DNA from: Kutzneria kofuensis
Lineage (GTDB): Bacteria > Actinomycetota > Actinomycetes > Mycobacteriales > Pseudonocardiaceae
Direction of reading: 5' to 3'
Assembly (NCBI RefSeq): GCF_014203355.1
Contig: NZ_JACHIR010000001.1
Coordinates: forward strand, 8,310,038 to 8,374,037
DNA: 64,000 bases
How positions within the stretch are numbered: the first letter of the stretch is position 1; each line of letters begins with the position of its first letter. Of this stretch, positions 27,987 through 35,835 are shown in pieces. The translations under genes were made by a program, and so were the position numbers. The notes under the pieces were generated by a model. It saw nothing but the letters and a program-made list of their open reading frames with translations. It had not been told where the DNA came from and did not search any database.

Positions 27987-28794
27987 GCAGACGAGCCTGG
28001 GCGTCCGGCAGTTTCGGGAGCGCGTGGCCGCTCAGCGCGCCGAGCACTACCGGCGACTCTTCGGTCCCGTCACGGCGTCCGTCCTGCCGGCGTTGGCCGC
28101 TGCTGCCGGACTCGGCGCCGGCGGTAGGGCACTCGACCTGGGATGCGGGGACGGCCGGCTGTCGGCGATGCTGACGGGGCTCGGCTGGTGCTGCCTGCCG
28201 GCGGACCTGTCGATGTCGGCGATGCGGTCTGAGACCGGTCGTATTCCGGTCAACGCCATCGTCGCCGACGCGATGGCGCTGCCGGTGGCCGATGGCGCCG
28301 TCGAACTCGTGGCCGCTGCCTTCCTGACGCCGCATCTGCCCGACCTGCACCGCGGTCTGGCCGAGATGCGGCGGGTCCTGTGCCGGGACGGACGTGTGGT
28401 TCTCGCCGGTTGGAGCCGTCCGGCTCGATCGCCGTTCAACGGCCTGCTCGTCGAACTCATCCGGGACGGCGCGGGCCCGGCGGACCGCTCGGCGTTGGAC
28501 GAGTCCGTCAGGCGGGCCGATCCGGAGTGTGTGGGCACTGAGCTCACGCGGGCCGGATTCACCGATGTCCGTGTCGACGCCGTGCCGACGACGGCACGGA
28601 TCGCATCGCCGGAGGTCTGGTGGGACGGGCTCACGCGGGGCTCCGGCGGAATCGCGTTTCTGCTGCAGCAGCGCACGCCGTCCGATCGCGAGGACATCCG
28701 TCGGAGGTTTCTCGCCGAGGCGGCGAAGTTCGTGCAGGGTGCGGTCGTGTCCGTGGCCGCCGAGGCGTTCGTCATCGCCGCGACGGCGGCGTGA
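27973..28794 (+). CDS. Class I SAM-dependent methyltransferase
   Basis: A 273-residue methyltransferase with a Rossmann-type SAM-binding motif I ALDLGCGDGRLSAML, then PADLSMSAM, DAMALPVADGAVELVAAAFL and the post-motif LAEMRRVLCRDGRVVLAG. The pattern is that of UbiE/Methyltransf_11-type small-molecule enzymes. The GTG start overlaps the end of the monooxygenase gene by 14 bp, so it belongs to the same transcript. It is probably a tailoring O-, N- or C-methyltransferase for the cluster product. Confidence 0.92.
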   Translation: MSPAEQTSLGVRQFRERVAAQRAEHYRRLFGPVTASVLPALAAAAGLGAGGRALDLGCGDGRLSAMLTGLGWCCLPADLSMSAMRSETGRIPVNAIVADAMALPVADGAVELVAAAFLTPHLPDLHRGLAEMRRVLCRDGRVVLAGWSRPARSPFNGLLVELIRDGAGPADRSALDESVRRADPECVGTELTRAGFTDVRVDAVPTTARIASPEVWWDGLTRGSGGIAFLLQQRTPSDREDIRRRFLAEAAKFVQGAVVSVAAEAFVIAATAA

Positions 28795-28848
28795 GCCGAT
28801 CACATCGCTGTCGTTTCCGCAGTTGTCACACGAGTAAGGGAATTGGTC

Positions 28849-29220
28849 ATGAGTAGTCGTCCGTTGTTCTCCTCCTTGGCGGTGGCCGCAGTCATCGGCG
28901 CCGGCATCAGCGCATCCGTGGCACCCGCGTCCGCGACCCCAGCAGACGCGACCTGTGACAGTGGGTACTGTGTGTGGTCCGGTGCGAACTACACCGGGAC
29001 GAAGGTCGTGCTGGACATCCACAGCGTCAACAGCTGCATCACGCCCTCGGCACCTGGGTTCGACGCCACCAGGTCCGCCGCGTCCACAGGGGACGTCTAC
29101 GCGCTGGAGTTCTTCGCCACCCCGGACTGCACCGGTCCCGAACAGACGGTCATGTATCGGACTGTGCCGACATTCGACACGCCGATGCGGGGCATCAAGG
29201 CCTTCATCATCCGGTTCTGA
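28849..29220 (+). CDS. Secreted peptidase-inhibitor I36-like small protein
   Basis: A 123-residue protein with a classic Sec signal peptide (Arg near the start, a hydrophobic run LAVAAVIGAGISASVA, and cleavage probably after ASA). The mature part has four cysteines (DATCDSGYCVW, NSCIT, PDCTG), enough for two disulfides, and resembles the I36 / Streptomyces metalloproteinase-inhibitor fold of single beta/gamma-crystallin domains. ATG 28849 follows GTAAGGG at suitable spacing. It is 54 bp behind the methyltransferase gene and ahead of a strong hairpin terminator, so it may be the last gene of the cluster transcript or an unrelated neighbour. Confidence 0.78.
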   Translation: MSSRPLFSSLAVAAVIGAGISASVAPASATPADATCDSGYCVWSGANYTGTKVVLDIHSVNSCITPSAPGFDATRSAASTGDVYALEFFATPDCTGPEQTVMYRTVPTFDTPMRGIKAFIIRF

Positions 29221-29244
29221 AGCCCGTCATGAGCCGCTCCCTGT

Positions 29245-29268
29245 CTCGTGGGTTCGGTTCCCCACGAG
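29245..29268 (+). terminator. Hairpin terminator at the end of the biosynthetic cluster
   Basis: CTCGTGGG (29245-29252) and CCCACGAG (29261-29268) form a perfect 8-bp stem with an 8-base loop, 25 bp after the I36-like gene. It has no long T-run, which is common in high-GC actinobacteria. Confidence 0.75.
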
Positions 29269-29339
29269 GATGTGACGACCTCGTCCGCTCGGGCTAGCGT
29301 CGTCACCAGCTCGGTAGCGCCGCGATCGGCGTCGAGATC

Positions 29340-29520
29340 GGCGTCGATCGCGGGCGCGGTTCGACGAGGCCGAGTTCGCCGATGAGGCCTGGGCCGCCGT
29401 GGTGCTGCACTCCTACCGCCACCGCTGGGGCTTCGTCGCCGGCGACCCTCGCTACGACGAGGACGCGCGCCGGGTGCTGCTGCACGGCGTCAGCCACCTA
29501 GCCACGGCTGCCACTGAGCG
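29340..29520 (+). pseudogene. Alpha/beta-hydrolase C-terminal remnant
   Basis: In frame from about 29357 the translation contains RFDEAEFADEAW, VVLHSYRHRWG and GDPRYDEDARRVL. This matches the SYRHRWG...GDPRYD segment of alpha/beta-hydrolase/epoxide-hydrolase-type proteins near their C-terminal lid region. No nucleophile elbow, start or N-terminal part exists upstream: only about 70 bp separate it from the terminator. It then runs into the IclR promoter. It is best read as a degraded gene fragment left by a deletion. Confidence 0.6.
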
Positions 29521-29598
29521 GCAGTTCGCGGCGAGCCGCTCGGCTGTTCTCCCGATACAGTCGGCAAACCTGAGTGGCGGGGCGTCACTCAGCGGCAG
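29509..29598. promoter_or_regulatory. Probable IclR operator sites in its own promoter
   Basis: TGCCACTGAGCGGCA (29509-29523) and GTCACTCAGCGGCA (29584-29597) are imperfect palindromes of the form GCCACT-n-AGYGGC. A partial third copy, CTGAGTGGCG, lies at 29570-29579. The same motif occurs as a perfect palindrome at 32539-32551. They flank the likely promoter of the IclR gene, which fits autoregulation. Confidence 0.6.
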
Positions 29599-29607
29599 AC
29601 GGGAGTG

Positions 29608-30360
29608 ATGATGGCCGGCAACACCAGCAGCCCGGGGGCGAGCGTCGTCGAACGCGTGCTGGCCATCCTCGCCTGCTTCGACCTGTCCCGGACCGAGCTC
29701 ACCCTGACCGAGATCGCCCGCCAGTCCGACCTGCCGCTGTCCACCGCCCGTCGGCTGCTCGCGCAACTGGTCGACTGGGGCGCGCTGGAGCGCATGGCCG
29801 GCAACCGCTACCGCGTGGGCATGCGCCTGTGGCACATCGGGATCCTGGCCCCACGGCAGCGCGGCCTGCGGGACGCGGCCATGCCGATGCTGTCCGACCT
29901 GTACGCGGCGACCGACGAAACCGTGCAACTCGTTGTCCTACAAGGACATGAGGCGCTGTGCGTGGAGAAGGTGTTCGGCCCGAAATCGGCGCCGACCGCG
30001 ACCGAGGTGGGCGGCCGGCTGCCGTTGCACACCACGGCCGTCGGCAAGTGCCTGCTGGCCCACTCCCCGCGCAGCCTGGTCGACGAGGTCATCGCCGACG
30101 GGCTCACGCGGCGCACGGCGTACTCCATCCAACAGCCGGCGCGGCTGATAGAGGAGCTCCGGCGGGCCCGTCAGGACGGCGTCGCCTACTCGCACGAGGA
30201 GATGACCATCGGCGCGGCCTCGGTGGCCGCGCCGATCCTGGCCGGTAACGGCCTGCTGCTGGGTGCCGTGGGCATTGTCGTGCGGTCGACCACCCGCGTC
30301 GACACCCTCGCCGCCGCGGTGCGGACCGCGGCCCGCACCATCGCCCGCTTCGCCGAGTAG
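29608..30360 (+). CDS. IclR-family transcriptional regulator
   Basis: About 250 residues. The N-terminal winged helix-turn-helix (VVERVLAILACFDL, LTEIARQSDLPLSTARRLLAQLVDWGALER) is followed by the IclR effector-binding domain (GRLPLHTTAVGKCLLAH, HEEMTIGAASVAAPIL). Start candidates GTG 29605, ATG 29608 and ATG 29611 lie behind GGGAG; the exact one cannot be decided. It probably binds the GCCACT-n-AGYGGC palindromes in its own promoter and in the divergent DoxX/aquaporin-like promoter at 32.5 kb, which would make it a local regulator of the following oxidoreductase and aldehyde dehydrogenase genes. Confidence 0.93.
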   Translation: MMAGNTSSPGASVVERVLAILACFDLSRTELTLTEIARQSDLPLSTARRLLAQLVDWGALERMAGNRYRVGMRLWHIGILAPRQRGLRDAAMPMLSDLYAATDETVQLVVLQGHEALCVEKVFGPKSAPTATEVGGRLPLHTTAVGKCLLAHSPRSLVDEVIADGLTRRTAYSIQQPARLIEELRRARQDGVAYSHEEMTIGAASVAAPILAGNGLLLGAVGIVVRSTTRVDTLAAAVRTAARTIARFAE

Positions 30361-30487
30361 CCCGCTGCCGCCCCCGTTGCCGCTCAGCGGCCGCCAGGAA
30401 ACCGACAGGCCGCCAGCCCCGACCCCGGCGGGTTCCGCTGCTAGCGTCGTTGTTGTTCAACATTCAACTAAGTGGGGAACAGTAACG

Positions 30488-30682
30488 ATGGCAACGACTT
30501 CACCCTGGTACGGCGTCACCACGGCGGCGCTGCTGGTGGTCGGCACGGCCGTGGCGCTGGATCTCGGGCTCTCCGCGCCGGACACGTCGCCGGTCACCGC
30601 GCCCGTCGTCGTCGCGACGGAGCCGGCCGGCGAGCTGCACGGCCACAACCATTCGCATCACCGCGGCGGCAACCATGTCTGA
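30488..30682 (+). CDS. Small membrane-anchored His-rich protein
   Basis: A 64-residue protein with one N-terminal hydrophobic segment (VTTAALLVVGTAVALDLGL), a short Pro/Val/Thr linker and a histidine-rich tail HGHNHSHHRGGNHV. The tail looks like a metal-binding element, probably displayed outside the membrane. ATG 30488 follows GTGGGGAACAG. The end overlaps the start of the ferric-reductase-like gene by 8 bp, so the two are coupled and the peptide may deliver or sense a metal for that membrane oxidoreductase (inference). No family name is recognised. Confidence 0.65.
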   Translation: MATTSPWYGVTTAALLVVGTAVALDLGLSAPDTSPVTAPVVVATEPAGELHGHNHSHHRGGNHV

Positions 30683-31982
30683 CCGGGCGACGCGCATTCT
30701 GCTGGTGATCGGTGCGGGGGCGGCGGCGACGGTGGCGTTGGCCGCGCCCGGCACGCTGGCCGCGCTGGCCGCGCCGTCGAGCCTGGCTCCCGTGATCGCG
30801 CACAACGCGGGCATGCTCGCCGGCTACGGCGCGGCGGTCATGCTGGTGATGATGTCGCGGTGGCCGCTGCTCGAGAACGCGGTCGGCGCGGACCGTCTCG
30901 CCCGCTGGCACGCCACCGGCGGGCGCACTTTCCTTGTGCTCGCACTGATGCACGCCATCGCGGCCGTGCAGGGCTGGGCCCAGGTCCGGCGCATCGCCGT
31001 GCTGCCGGCGCTGGCCGAGGTGCTCGGCATGCCCGGGTTGATCGCGGCCACCGTGGCCACCGCGCTGTTCCTGTTCGTCGCGGCCATGTCGATCCGGGCG
31101 GCGCGGCGGCGGATGTCCTACGAGCGCTGGCATCTGACTCATCTCAGCGTGTACGCGGCGGTCGGGCTGTCGTTCGGCCACGAACTGGCCGGGCCCGACG
31201 TCGCCGGCAACCGGGCGGCGCAGATCACCTTGAGCCTGCTCTACGTCTACGCTTACGTGCTGGTGTTGCGCTACCGCGTGATCAGCCCGGTGTGGCAGGC
31301 TTTCCGGCACCGGATGCGGGTCGTCCGGGTCAGCCGGGAGGCGGACGGCGTGGTCAGCATCGTGGTGCGCGGACGGCGTCTGGGCGAGCTTTCCCCACGG
31401 CCGGGCCAGTTCTTCCGCTGGCGGTTCCTGACCGCCCGCACCTGGCAGTCGGCCCATCCGTTCTCGCTGTCCGCGCCGCCGATCGGCGAGTTCCTCCGGC
31501 TCACGGTCAAGGAGCTCGGGCCGGGAAGCGCTTGCCTGCAACGGATCCGGCCCGGCGTCCGGGTGGTCACCGAAGGCCCGTACGGGGCGATGACCGCTGA
31601 GCGGCGGACCAGGCCGGGCGTGGTGCTGATCGCCGGCGGCATCGGGATCACGCCGATGCGGGCGCTGTTCGAGACGATCGGCGCCGCGCCCGGCCGGCTC
31701 ACCCTCATCTACCGCGCGACCTCGGTGCGGGACATCGTCTTCCGGGCGGAGCTCGACGAGATCGCCCGCCGCCGCGGTGCCCGCGTCCACTACCTCGTCG
31801 GTCCCTCCTCGGCGTCGGCCAACCGCATGGACGCCGCCAACCTGACCCGCCTCGTGTCCGATCTGCGGGACCGTGACGTGTACCTGTGCGCTTCGCCGCG
31901 ACTGGCCGAGGCCGTTCGTGAAGCAGTGCGCGAGGCCGGCGTGCCGCGCGCACAGTTCCATGAGGAAGTCTTTGCCTTCTAA
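30675..31982 (+). CDS. Ferric-reductase-like transmembrane flavoprotein
   Basis: A 435-residue protein. The N-terminal half has about six transmembrane helices with histidines (LARWHATGGRTFLVLALMHAI, YERWHLTHLSVYAAVGLSFGHEL) as in haem-binding ferric-reductase domains. The C-terminal half is a ferredoxin-NADP reductase module: PGQFFRWRF, HPFSLSAPP for FAD, GPYGAM, and IAGGIGITPMRALFE for NAD(P). It should move electrons from NAD(P)H through FAD and haem across the membrane. It overlaps the His-rich miniprotein gene, and its stop overlaps the convergent DoxX gene end by 4 bp. Confidence 0.9.
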   Translation: MSDRATRILLVIGAGAAATVALAAPGTLAALAAPSSLAPVIAHNAGMLAGYGAAVMLVMMSRWPLLENAVGADRLARWHATGGRTFLVLALMHAIAAVQGWAQVRRIAVLPALAEVLGMPGLIAATVATALFLFVAAMSIRAARRRMSYERWHLTHLSVYAAVGLSFGHELAGPDVAGNRAAQITLSLLYVYAYVLVLRYRVISPVWQAFRHRMRVVRVSREADGVVSIVVRGRRLGELSPRPGQFFRWRFLTARTWQSAHPFSLSAPPIGEFLRLTVKELGPGSACLQRIRPGVRVVTEGPYGAMTAERRTRPGVVLIAGGIGITPMRALFETIGAAPGRLTLIYRATSVRDIVFRAELDEIARRRGARVHYLVGPSSASANRMDAANLTRLVSDLRDRDVYLCASPRLAEAVREAVREAGVPRAQFHEEVFAF

Positions 31983-32464
31983 CGGAACAACGTCAGCGTC
32001 ACGACGGCGACCACGATGCCGAGCACCACGGCCGCGACGCCGTACCGGACGCGATGGGCGCGTAGCACCGGCACGAAGCGATCGGCGGCGAAGCGGCCCG
32101 GGCCGGCGATCGCGACGGCCGCGGCGGAGACGGCCATCAGGAGCTCGTACTCGATGCCGCGCGGGGCGAAGAAGCCGCCGGACCACTTGACCGCCATGGC
32201 ATTGACCATGGTGCCGACGATCGCGGCGGCGGCCAGCGGCGTGAGCAGGCCGGCGGCCAGGCCGAGGCCGCCGAGGGTCTCGGACAGGCCGGCGACGACG
32301 GCCATGAGGTCGGCGCTGCGATAGCCGCTGCGGGCGAAGAAGGCGGCGGCGCCGGACAACCCGCCGCCGCCGAACCAGCCGAACAGGTACTGCGTCCCGT
32401 GCGCGGCCATGGTGAGTCCGGCGACAAGGCGCACCATCAACAGGCCGGTATCGGTACTACGCAT
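31979..32464 (-). CDS. DoxX family membrane protein
   Basis: A 161-residue protein with four hydrophobic segments and the DoxX pattern: RLVAGLTMAAHGTQYLFGWFGGGG near the start, GLSETLGGLGLAAGLLTPLAA and ALVG-like central helices. Members are small membrane proteins often linked to quinone or thiol redox functions; the role here is unknown. It is divergent from the aquaporin-like gene and shares with it the palindrome at 32539-32551. Confidence 0.88.
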   Translation of the reverse strand: MRSTDTGLLMVRLVAGLTMAAHGTQYLFGWFGGGGLSGAAAFFARSGYRSADLMAVVAGLSETLGGLGLAAGLLTPLAAAAIVGTMVNAMAVKWSGGFFAPRGIEYELLMAVSAAAVAIAGPGRFAADRFVPVLRAHRVRYGVAAVVLGIVVAVVTLTLFR

Positions 32465-32538
32465 GGGTTTCCTCCGACAAGTTCGAATTGGAACGAGCCG
32501 AAGCTAACGGTCGCCGAGCCGTGGGCCAACGGTGAAGC

Positions 32539-32551
32539 GCCACTCAGTGGC
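32539..32551. promoter_or_regulatory. Perfect palindrome GCCACTCAGTGGC, IclR operator candidate
   Basis: A 13-bp perfect palindrome in the 172-bp divergent promoter of the DoxX and aquaporin-like genes. It matches the imperfect copies at 29509 and 29584 in the IclR promoter. It lies about 90 bp before the aquaporin-like gene start. Confidence 0.65.
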
Positions 32552-32636
32552 AGTCGCCGGTTGACCCGAGCGGCGTCCGTGACCACCCTGTCGGGACCTC
32601 GGAAAGTCGAACCCCTCAGAGTCGAGGAGTCCTCGC

Positions 32637-33350
32637 ATGAGCAGACCCGTGATGACCCGTGGTGAGATCGCCGCCAACGCCGGCCGCGAACTCGTGCTCA
32701 CCACGGCGTTGATCTTCACCGTGGTGACTATCGTCCGCTGGCTCGGCGGACCGGGCTCACCGCTGGCCATCGGCACGCCGGCGGTGCTGTTCGCGGTGGC
32801 GGGTGCGCTCGTGGCCGTCCTGATCGCCGGACTGATGTACAGCCCGCTCGGCCGCCGCTCGGGCGGGCACATGCATGCCGGTGTAAGTCTGTTCATCTGG
32901 CTCAACGGCGGCTTACCCGGCGTGGCCGTGCTGCCGTACATTGCCGCGCAGCTCATCGGTTCCGTCGCCGGCGCGGGCCTGGCGCGGCTGGTGTGGGGGA
33001 GTGCGGTGACGCAGGTCGGGTACGCGGCCGTGCAGCCGGAGCCGGGCCTCGGTGCGGTCGGGCTGGTGTTGGCCGAGGCGATCCCACTGCTGGTGATCTT
33101 CACCGTCGTCACGCCGTTTCTGGCCACGCCGGGGCGGCGGAGGTGGATTCCGGTCGTCATCGGGGTCGGCGTCGGCCTGACCATCGCCCTGCTGGCCGGC
33201 GTCAGCGGCGCCTCGCTGAGCCCGGCCCGCCAGCTCGGCCCGGCGCTGTTGTCCGGCCAGACCGCCTACCTGTGGATCTACCTGCTCGTGCCGGCCGCGG
33301 CACCGCCGCTGGTCGCGTTGACCCGCCGGGCCGTGCGGACCTCCGCCTGA
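32637..33350 (+). CDS. Divergent aquaporin/MIP-family channel
   Basis: A 237-residue protein with about six transmembrane helices and two half-helix loops in MIP positions. The first loop reads GGHMHAGVSLFIW where aquaporins have the GAHxNPA motif. The second reads GASLSPARQLGPALL where NPA(R) is expected. So the first NPA is MHAG and the second is SPAR: the pore asparagines are both replaced while the second-loop arginine is kept. The substrate is therefore unlikely to be plain water or glycerol. ATG 32637 is used; no strong Shine-Dalgarno is seen. The aldehyde dehydrogenase starts 18 bp after its stop, so the two genes form an operon. Confidence 0.82.
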   Translation: MSRPVMTRGEIAANAGRELVLTTALIFTVVTIVRWLGGPGSPLAIGTPAVLFAVAGALVAVLIAGLMYSPLGRRSGGHMHAGVSLFIWLNGGLPGVAVLPYIAAQLIGSVAGAGLARLVWGSAVTQVGYAAVQPEPGLGAVGLVLAEAIPLLVIFTVVTPFLATPGRRRWIPVVIGVGVGLTIALLAGVSGASLSPARQLGPALLSGQTAYLWIYLLVPAAAPPLVALTRRAVRTSA

Positions 33351-33367
33351 ACTCCGAGGAGAACACC

Positions 33368-34828
33368 ATGCCCATCACCCGCGACCTGATCATCGACGGC
33401 AAGGATGTGCCCGCCGCCGACGGCCGCACCACCGACGACGTCAATCCCTTCACCGGCAAGGTTTTCGCCACGGTGGCCGCCTCCGGCCCCGAGGACGTGA
33501 CCCGCGCGGTCGACGCCGCCGACCGCGCGCTGCCCGCATGGTCGGCCACACCACCCTCGGCCCGGCGGGCGATCTTCCTCCGGGCGGCCGAGCTGTTCGA
33601 GTCCCGTGTGGACGAAGCCGTGGCGATCACGGCCGCCGAAGTCGGCGGGGCCGCGCCCTGGGCCCGGTTCAATGCCGTGCTGGCGGCCAACATGCTGCGC
33701 GAGGCCGCCGCCGCGATCACCCAGCCGCTCGGCGAGGTGCTGGCCACCGACACGCCGGGCCAGCTGTCCTACGCGGTGCGCGAACCGATGGGCGTGGTCG
33801 CCGCCTTCGCACCGTGGAACGCACCGCTGATCCTCGGCATCCGCGCCGTCGCCGTGCCGATGGCCGTCGGCAACACCGCCGTGCTCAAGCCCAGCGAGGA
33901 TGCCCCGATCGGCGGCGGCCTGTTCCTGGCCGACATCTTCCGCGACGCCGGGCTGCCCGCCGGCGTGCTCAACGTGATCACCAACGACCGGGCCGACGCC
34001 GCCGCCGTCGCGCAGACCCTGATCGCCGACGACCGCGTGCGGGTCGTCAACTTCACCGGGTCGACCGAGGTCGGCCGGATCATCGGCGCCACCGCCGCCC
34101 AGCATCTCAAGCCGGCCGTGCTGGAGCTCGGCGGCAAGAACTCCCTGCTCGTGCTGGACGACGCCGACATCGACTACGCCGTGGACGCGGCGGCGTTCGG
34201 CTCGTTCCACAATGCCGGCCAGGTCTGCATGTCCACCGACCGGGTGCTGGTGCACCGGTCCGTCGTCGAGGAGTTCACCGCCAAGCTGGCCGCCAAGATC
34301 GAGTCGTTGCCGCACGGCGACCCGGCCGACCCCGCCACGGTCGTCGGCCCGCTGATCAACGCCCGCGGCGCCGCCCATGTCGCCGAGCTCGTCGCCGAGG
34401 CCGTGGCGGCCGGCGCCCGGGTCCGCACCGGCGGCCGGCCCGCCGACGGCACCCGTTACACCGCCACCGTGCTCGACAAGGTCACCCCGCAGATGCGCAT
34501 CTACCGTGAGGAGATCTTCGGCCCCGCGGTCACGGTCATCGCCGTCGACAGCGATGACGAGGCCGTGGCCGTCGCCAACGACACCCCGTACGGCCTGTCC
34601 GCCGGCATCATCACTGAGGACACGCGCCGCGGTCTCGCCCTGGCCCGCCGCCTGCGCACCGGCATCGTGCACGTCGGCAACCAGACCATCGACGACGAGG
34701 CCCAAGCGCCCTTCGGCGGCGTCAAGTCCTCCGGCTACGGCCGTTTCGGCGGCCGTTGGGGCATCGACGCCTTCACCGACGTCCGCTGGGTGACCGTCGC
34801 CGACCGGCACAACCATTTCCCGTTCTGA
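33368..34828 (+). CDS. NAD(P)-dependent aldehyde dehydrogenase
   Basis: A 486-residue aldehyde dehydrogenase of usual family length. Visible motifs are FAPWNAPLIL (N of the oxyanion hole), KPSEDAP, FTGSTEVGR, the general base in LELGGKNS and the nucleophilic cysteine in NAGQVCMS, then EEIFGP near the C-terminus. The sequence is closest in feel to benzaldehyde/vanillin/salicylaldehyde dehydrogenases; the substrate is not certain. ATG 33368 follows GAGGAG. It is co-transcribed with the aquaporin-like gene and probably under the IclR regulator, suggesting uptake and oxidation of a small organic compound. Confidence 0.93.
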   Translation: MPITRDLIIDGKDVPAADGRTTDDVNPFTGKVFATVAASGPEDVTRAVDAADRALPAWSATPPSARRAIFLRAAELFESRVDEAVAITAAEVGGAAPWARFNAVLAANMLREAAAAITQPLGEVLATDTPGQLSYAVREPMGVVAAFAPWNAPLILGIRAVAVPMAVGNTAVLKPSEDAPIGGGLFLADIFRDAGLPAGVLNVITNDRADAAAVAQTLIADDRVRVVNFTGSTEVGRIIGATAAQHLKPAVLELGGKNSLLVLDDADIDYAVDAAAFGSFHNAGQVCMSTDRVLVHRSVVEEFTAKLAAKIESLPHGDPADPATVVGPLINARGAAHVAELVAEAVAAGARVRTGGRPADGTRYTATVLDKVTPQMRIYREEIFGPAVTVIAVDSDDEAVAVANDTPYGLSAGIITEDTRRGLALARRLRTGIVHVGNQTIDDEAQAPFGGVKSSGYGRFGGRWGIDAFTDVRWVTVADRHNHFPF

Positions 34829-34920
34829 GGGCGGGCCCGGCCGACCAGGACTGCCCGTTCGCGGGCCGGATCGCGATCGGCACGCTGCTGCCGGTATCCG
34901 CGCCTGCGGGGGTCAGCGGA

Positions 34921-35835
34921 CTAACACGGGGCGTCAGTCGCGATTTCGTGAGCCACTGCGGTGATGTTGACGTCCATCAGGGTTGGCAGTGACGCCACGT
35001 TGGGGTAGTCCGGGTACTTCGCCTCCACCTGAGCCTTGACCGTGGCCAGCTCCTCCGGCGTGACGGTCGTGCCACCGGGTGACGACGGCGCGACCGCCGG
35101 CGCGACGAGCGCGCGGAAGTCCTTGATATAGCGCTTCTGGTGGGCGATCAGGCTCGGTGAGCCAGGGGCACCGTGTCCCGGGTACAGCGTCGCCGCGTAG
35201 GGAAAGCGGTCGCGCAGCCGGTCCAGGTCGGTCAGCCAGCCGCACGTGTGGGCCTCCAGCAGTGCCGGAGTCATGTGGTTCGACACGATGTCGCCCGGGA
35301 ACAGCTTGTGGGTCAGCGGCTCGTAGAACACTGTCTCCGCGTCGGTCTCGCCCGGGCCGAACTCGGCGGTCTCCAGGCGGAGACCGCCCACGAACAGGGG
35401 CTGGTTCGGCTGGATCACGTGATCCGGCACCGTCATGGTCTTCGGGTAGTTGTCGTGCTCGATTTCGCGGGTCAGTTCGTAGAAGCCTTTCGAGTCGGTC
35501 CGGATTTCCTCGGCGGTCGCGGCCGTCGCGTACATCGGCGCGGTCGGGAACGCCTCGTGCAGCACGCCCAGTCCGCCGACGTGGTCGGGATGGGCGTGGG
35601 TGATCAGGATTGCGGCCACCGGGCGCCGGGCAGCGCGGATCGCCTTGAGCGCATTGCTGGCCTCGGACAGGGTGCGGCCCGAGTCGATCACGATGAGGCC
35701 GCGTGGTGCGGAGATCCACAGGACGTTGACCGAGCCGGGGTTCGGCGACGCGTACCGGCCGACGTCGAGCGGCCGGGCGGCGGCCGGCGCGGCGGTCAGG
35801 ACCAGCAGCAGGACCGTGATGACGAGCTTTCTCAC
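34921..35835 (-). CDS. Secreted metallo-beta-lactamase-fold hydrolase
   Basis: A 304-residue protein with an N-terminal signal peptide (KLVITVLLLVLTAAPAAA, cleavage likely after AAA) and the metallo-beta-lactamase-fold zinc motif THAHPDHVGG. Further metal ligands are plausible in FPGDIVSNH and LYPGHGAPG. The C-terminal 80 residues form a helical extension. The GTG start overlaps the stop of the upstream NmrA-like gene by GTGA, so both come from the promoter with the palindrome at 36669. It is an extracytoplasmic hydrolase, substrate unknown; a true carbapenemase is not implied. Confidence 0.88.
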   Translation of the reverse strand: MRKLVITVLLLVLTAAPAAARPLDVGRYASPNPGSVNVLWISAPRGLIVIDSGRTLSEASNALKAIRAARRPVAAILITHAHPDHVGGLGVLHEAFPTAPMYATAATAEEIRTDSKGFYELTREIEHDNYPKTMTVPDHVIQPNQPLFVGGLRLETAEFGPGETDAETVFYEPLTHKLFPGDIVSNHMTPALLEAHTCGWLTDLDRLRDRFPYAATLYPGHGAPGSPSLIAHQKRYIKDFRALVAPAVAPSSPGGTTVTPEELATVKAQVEAKYPDYPNVASLPTLMDVNITAVAHEIATDAPC

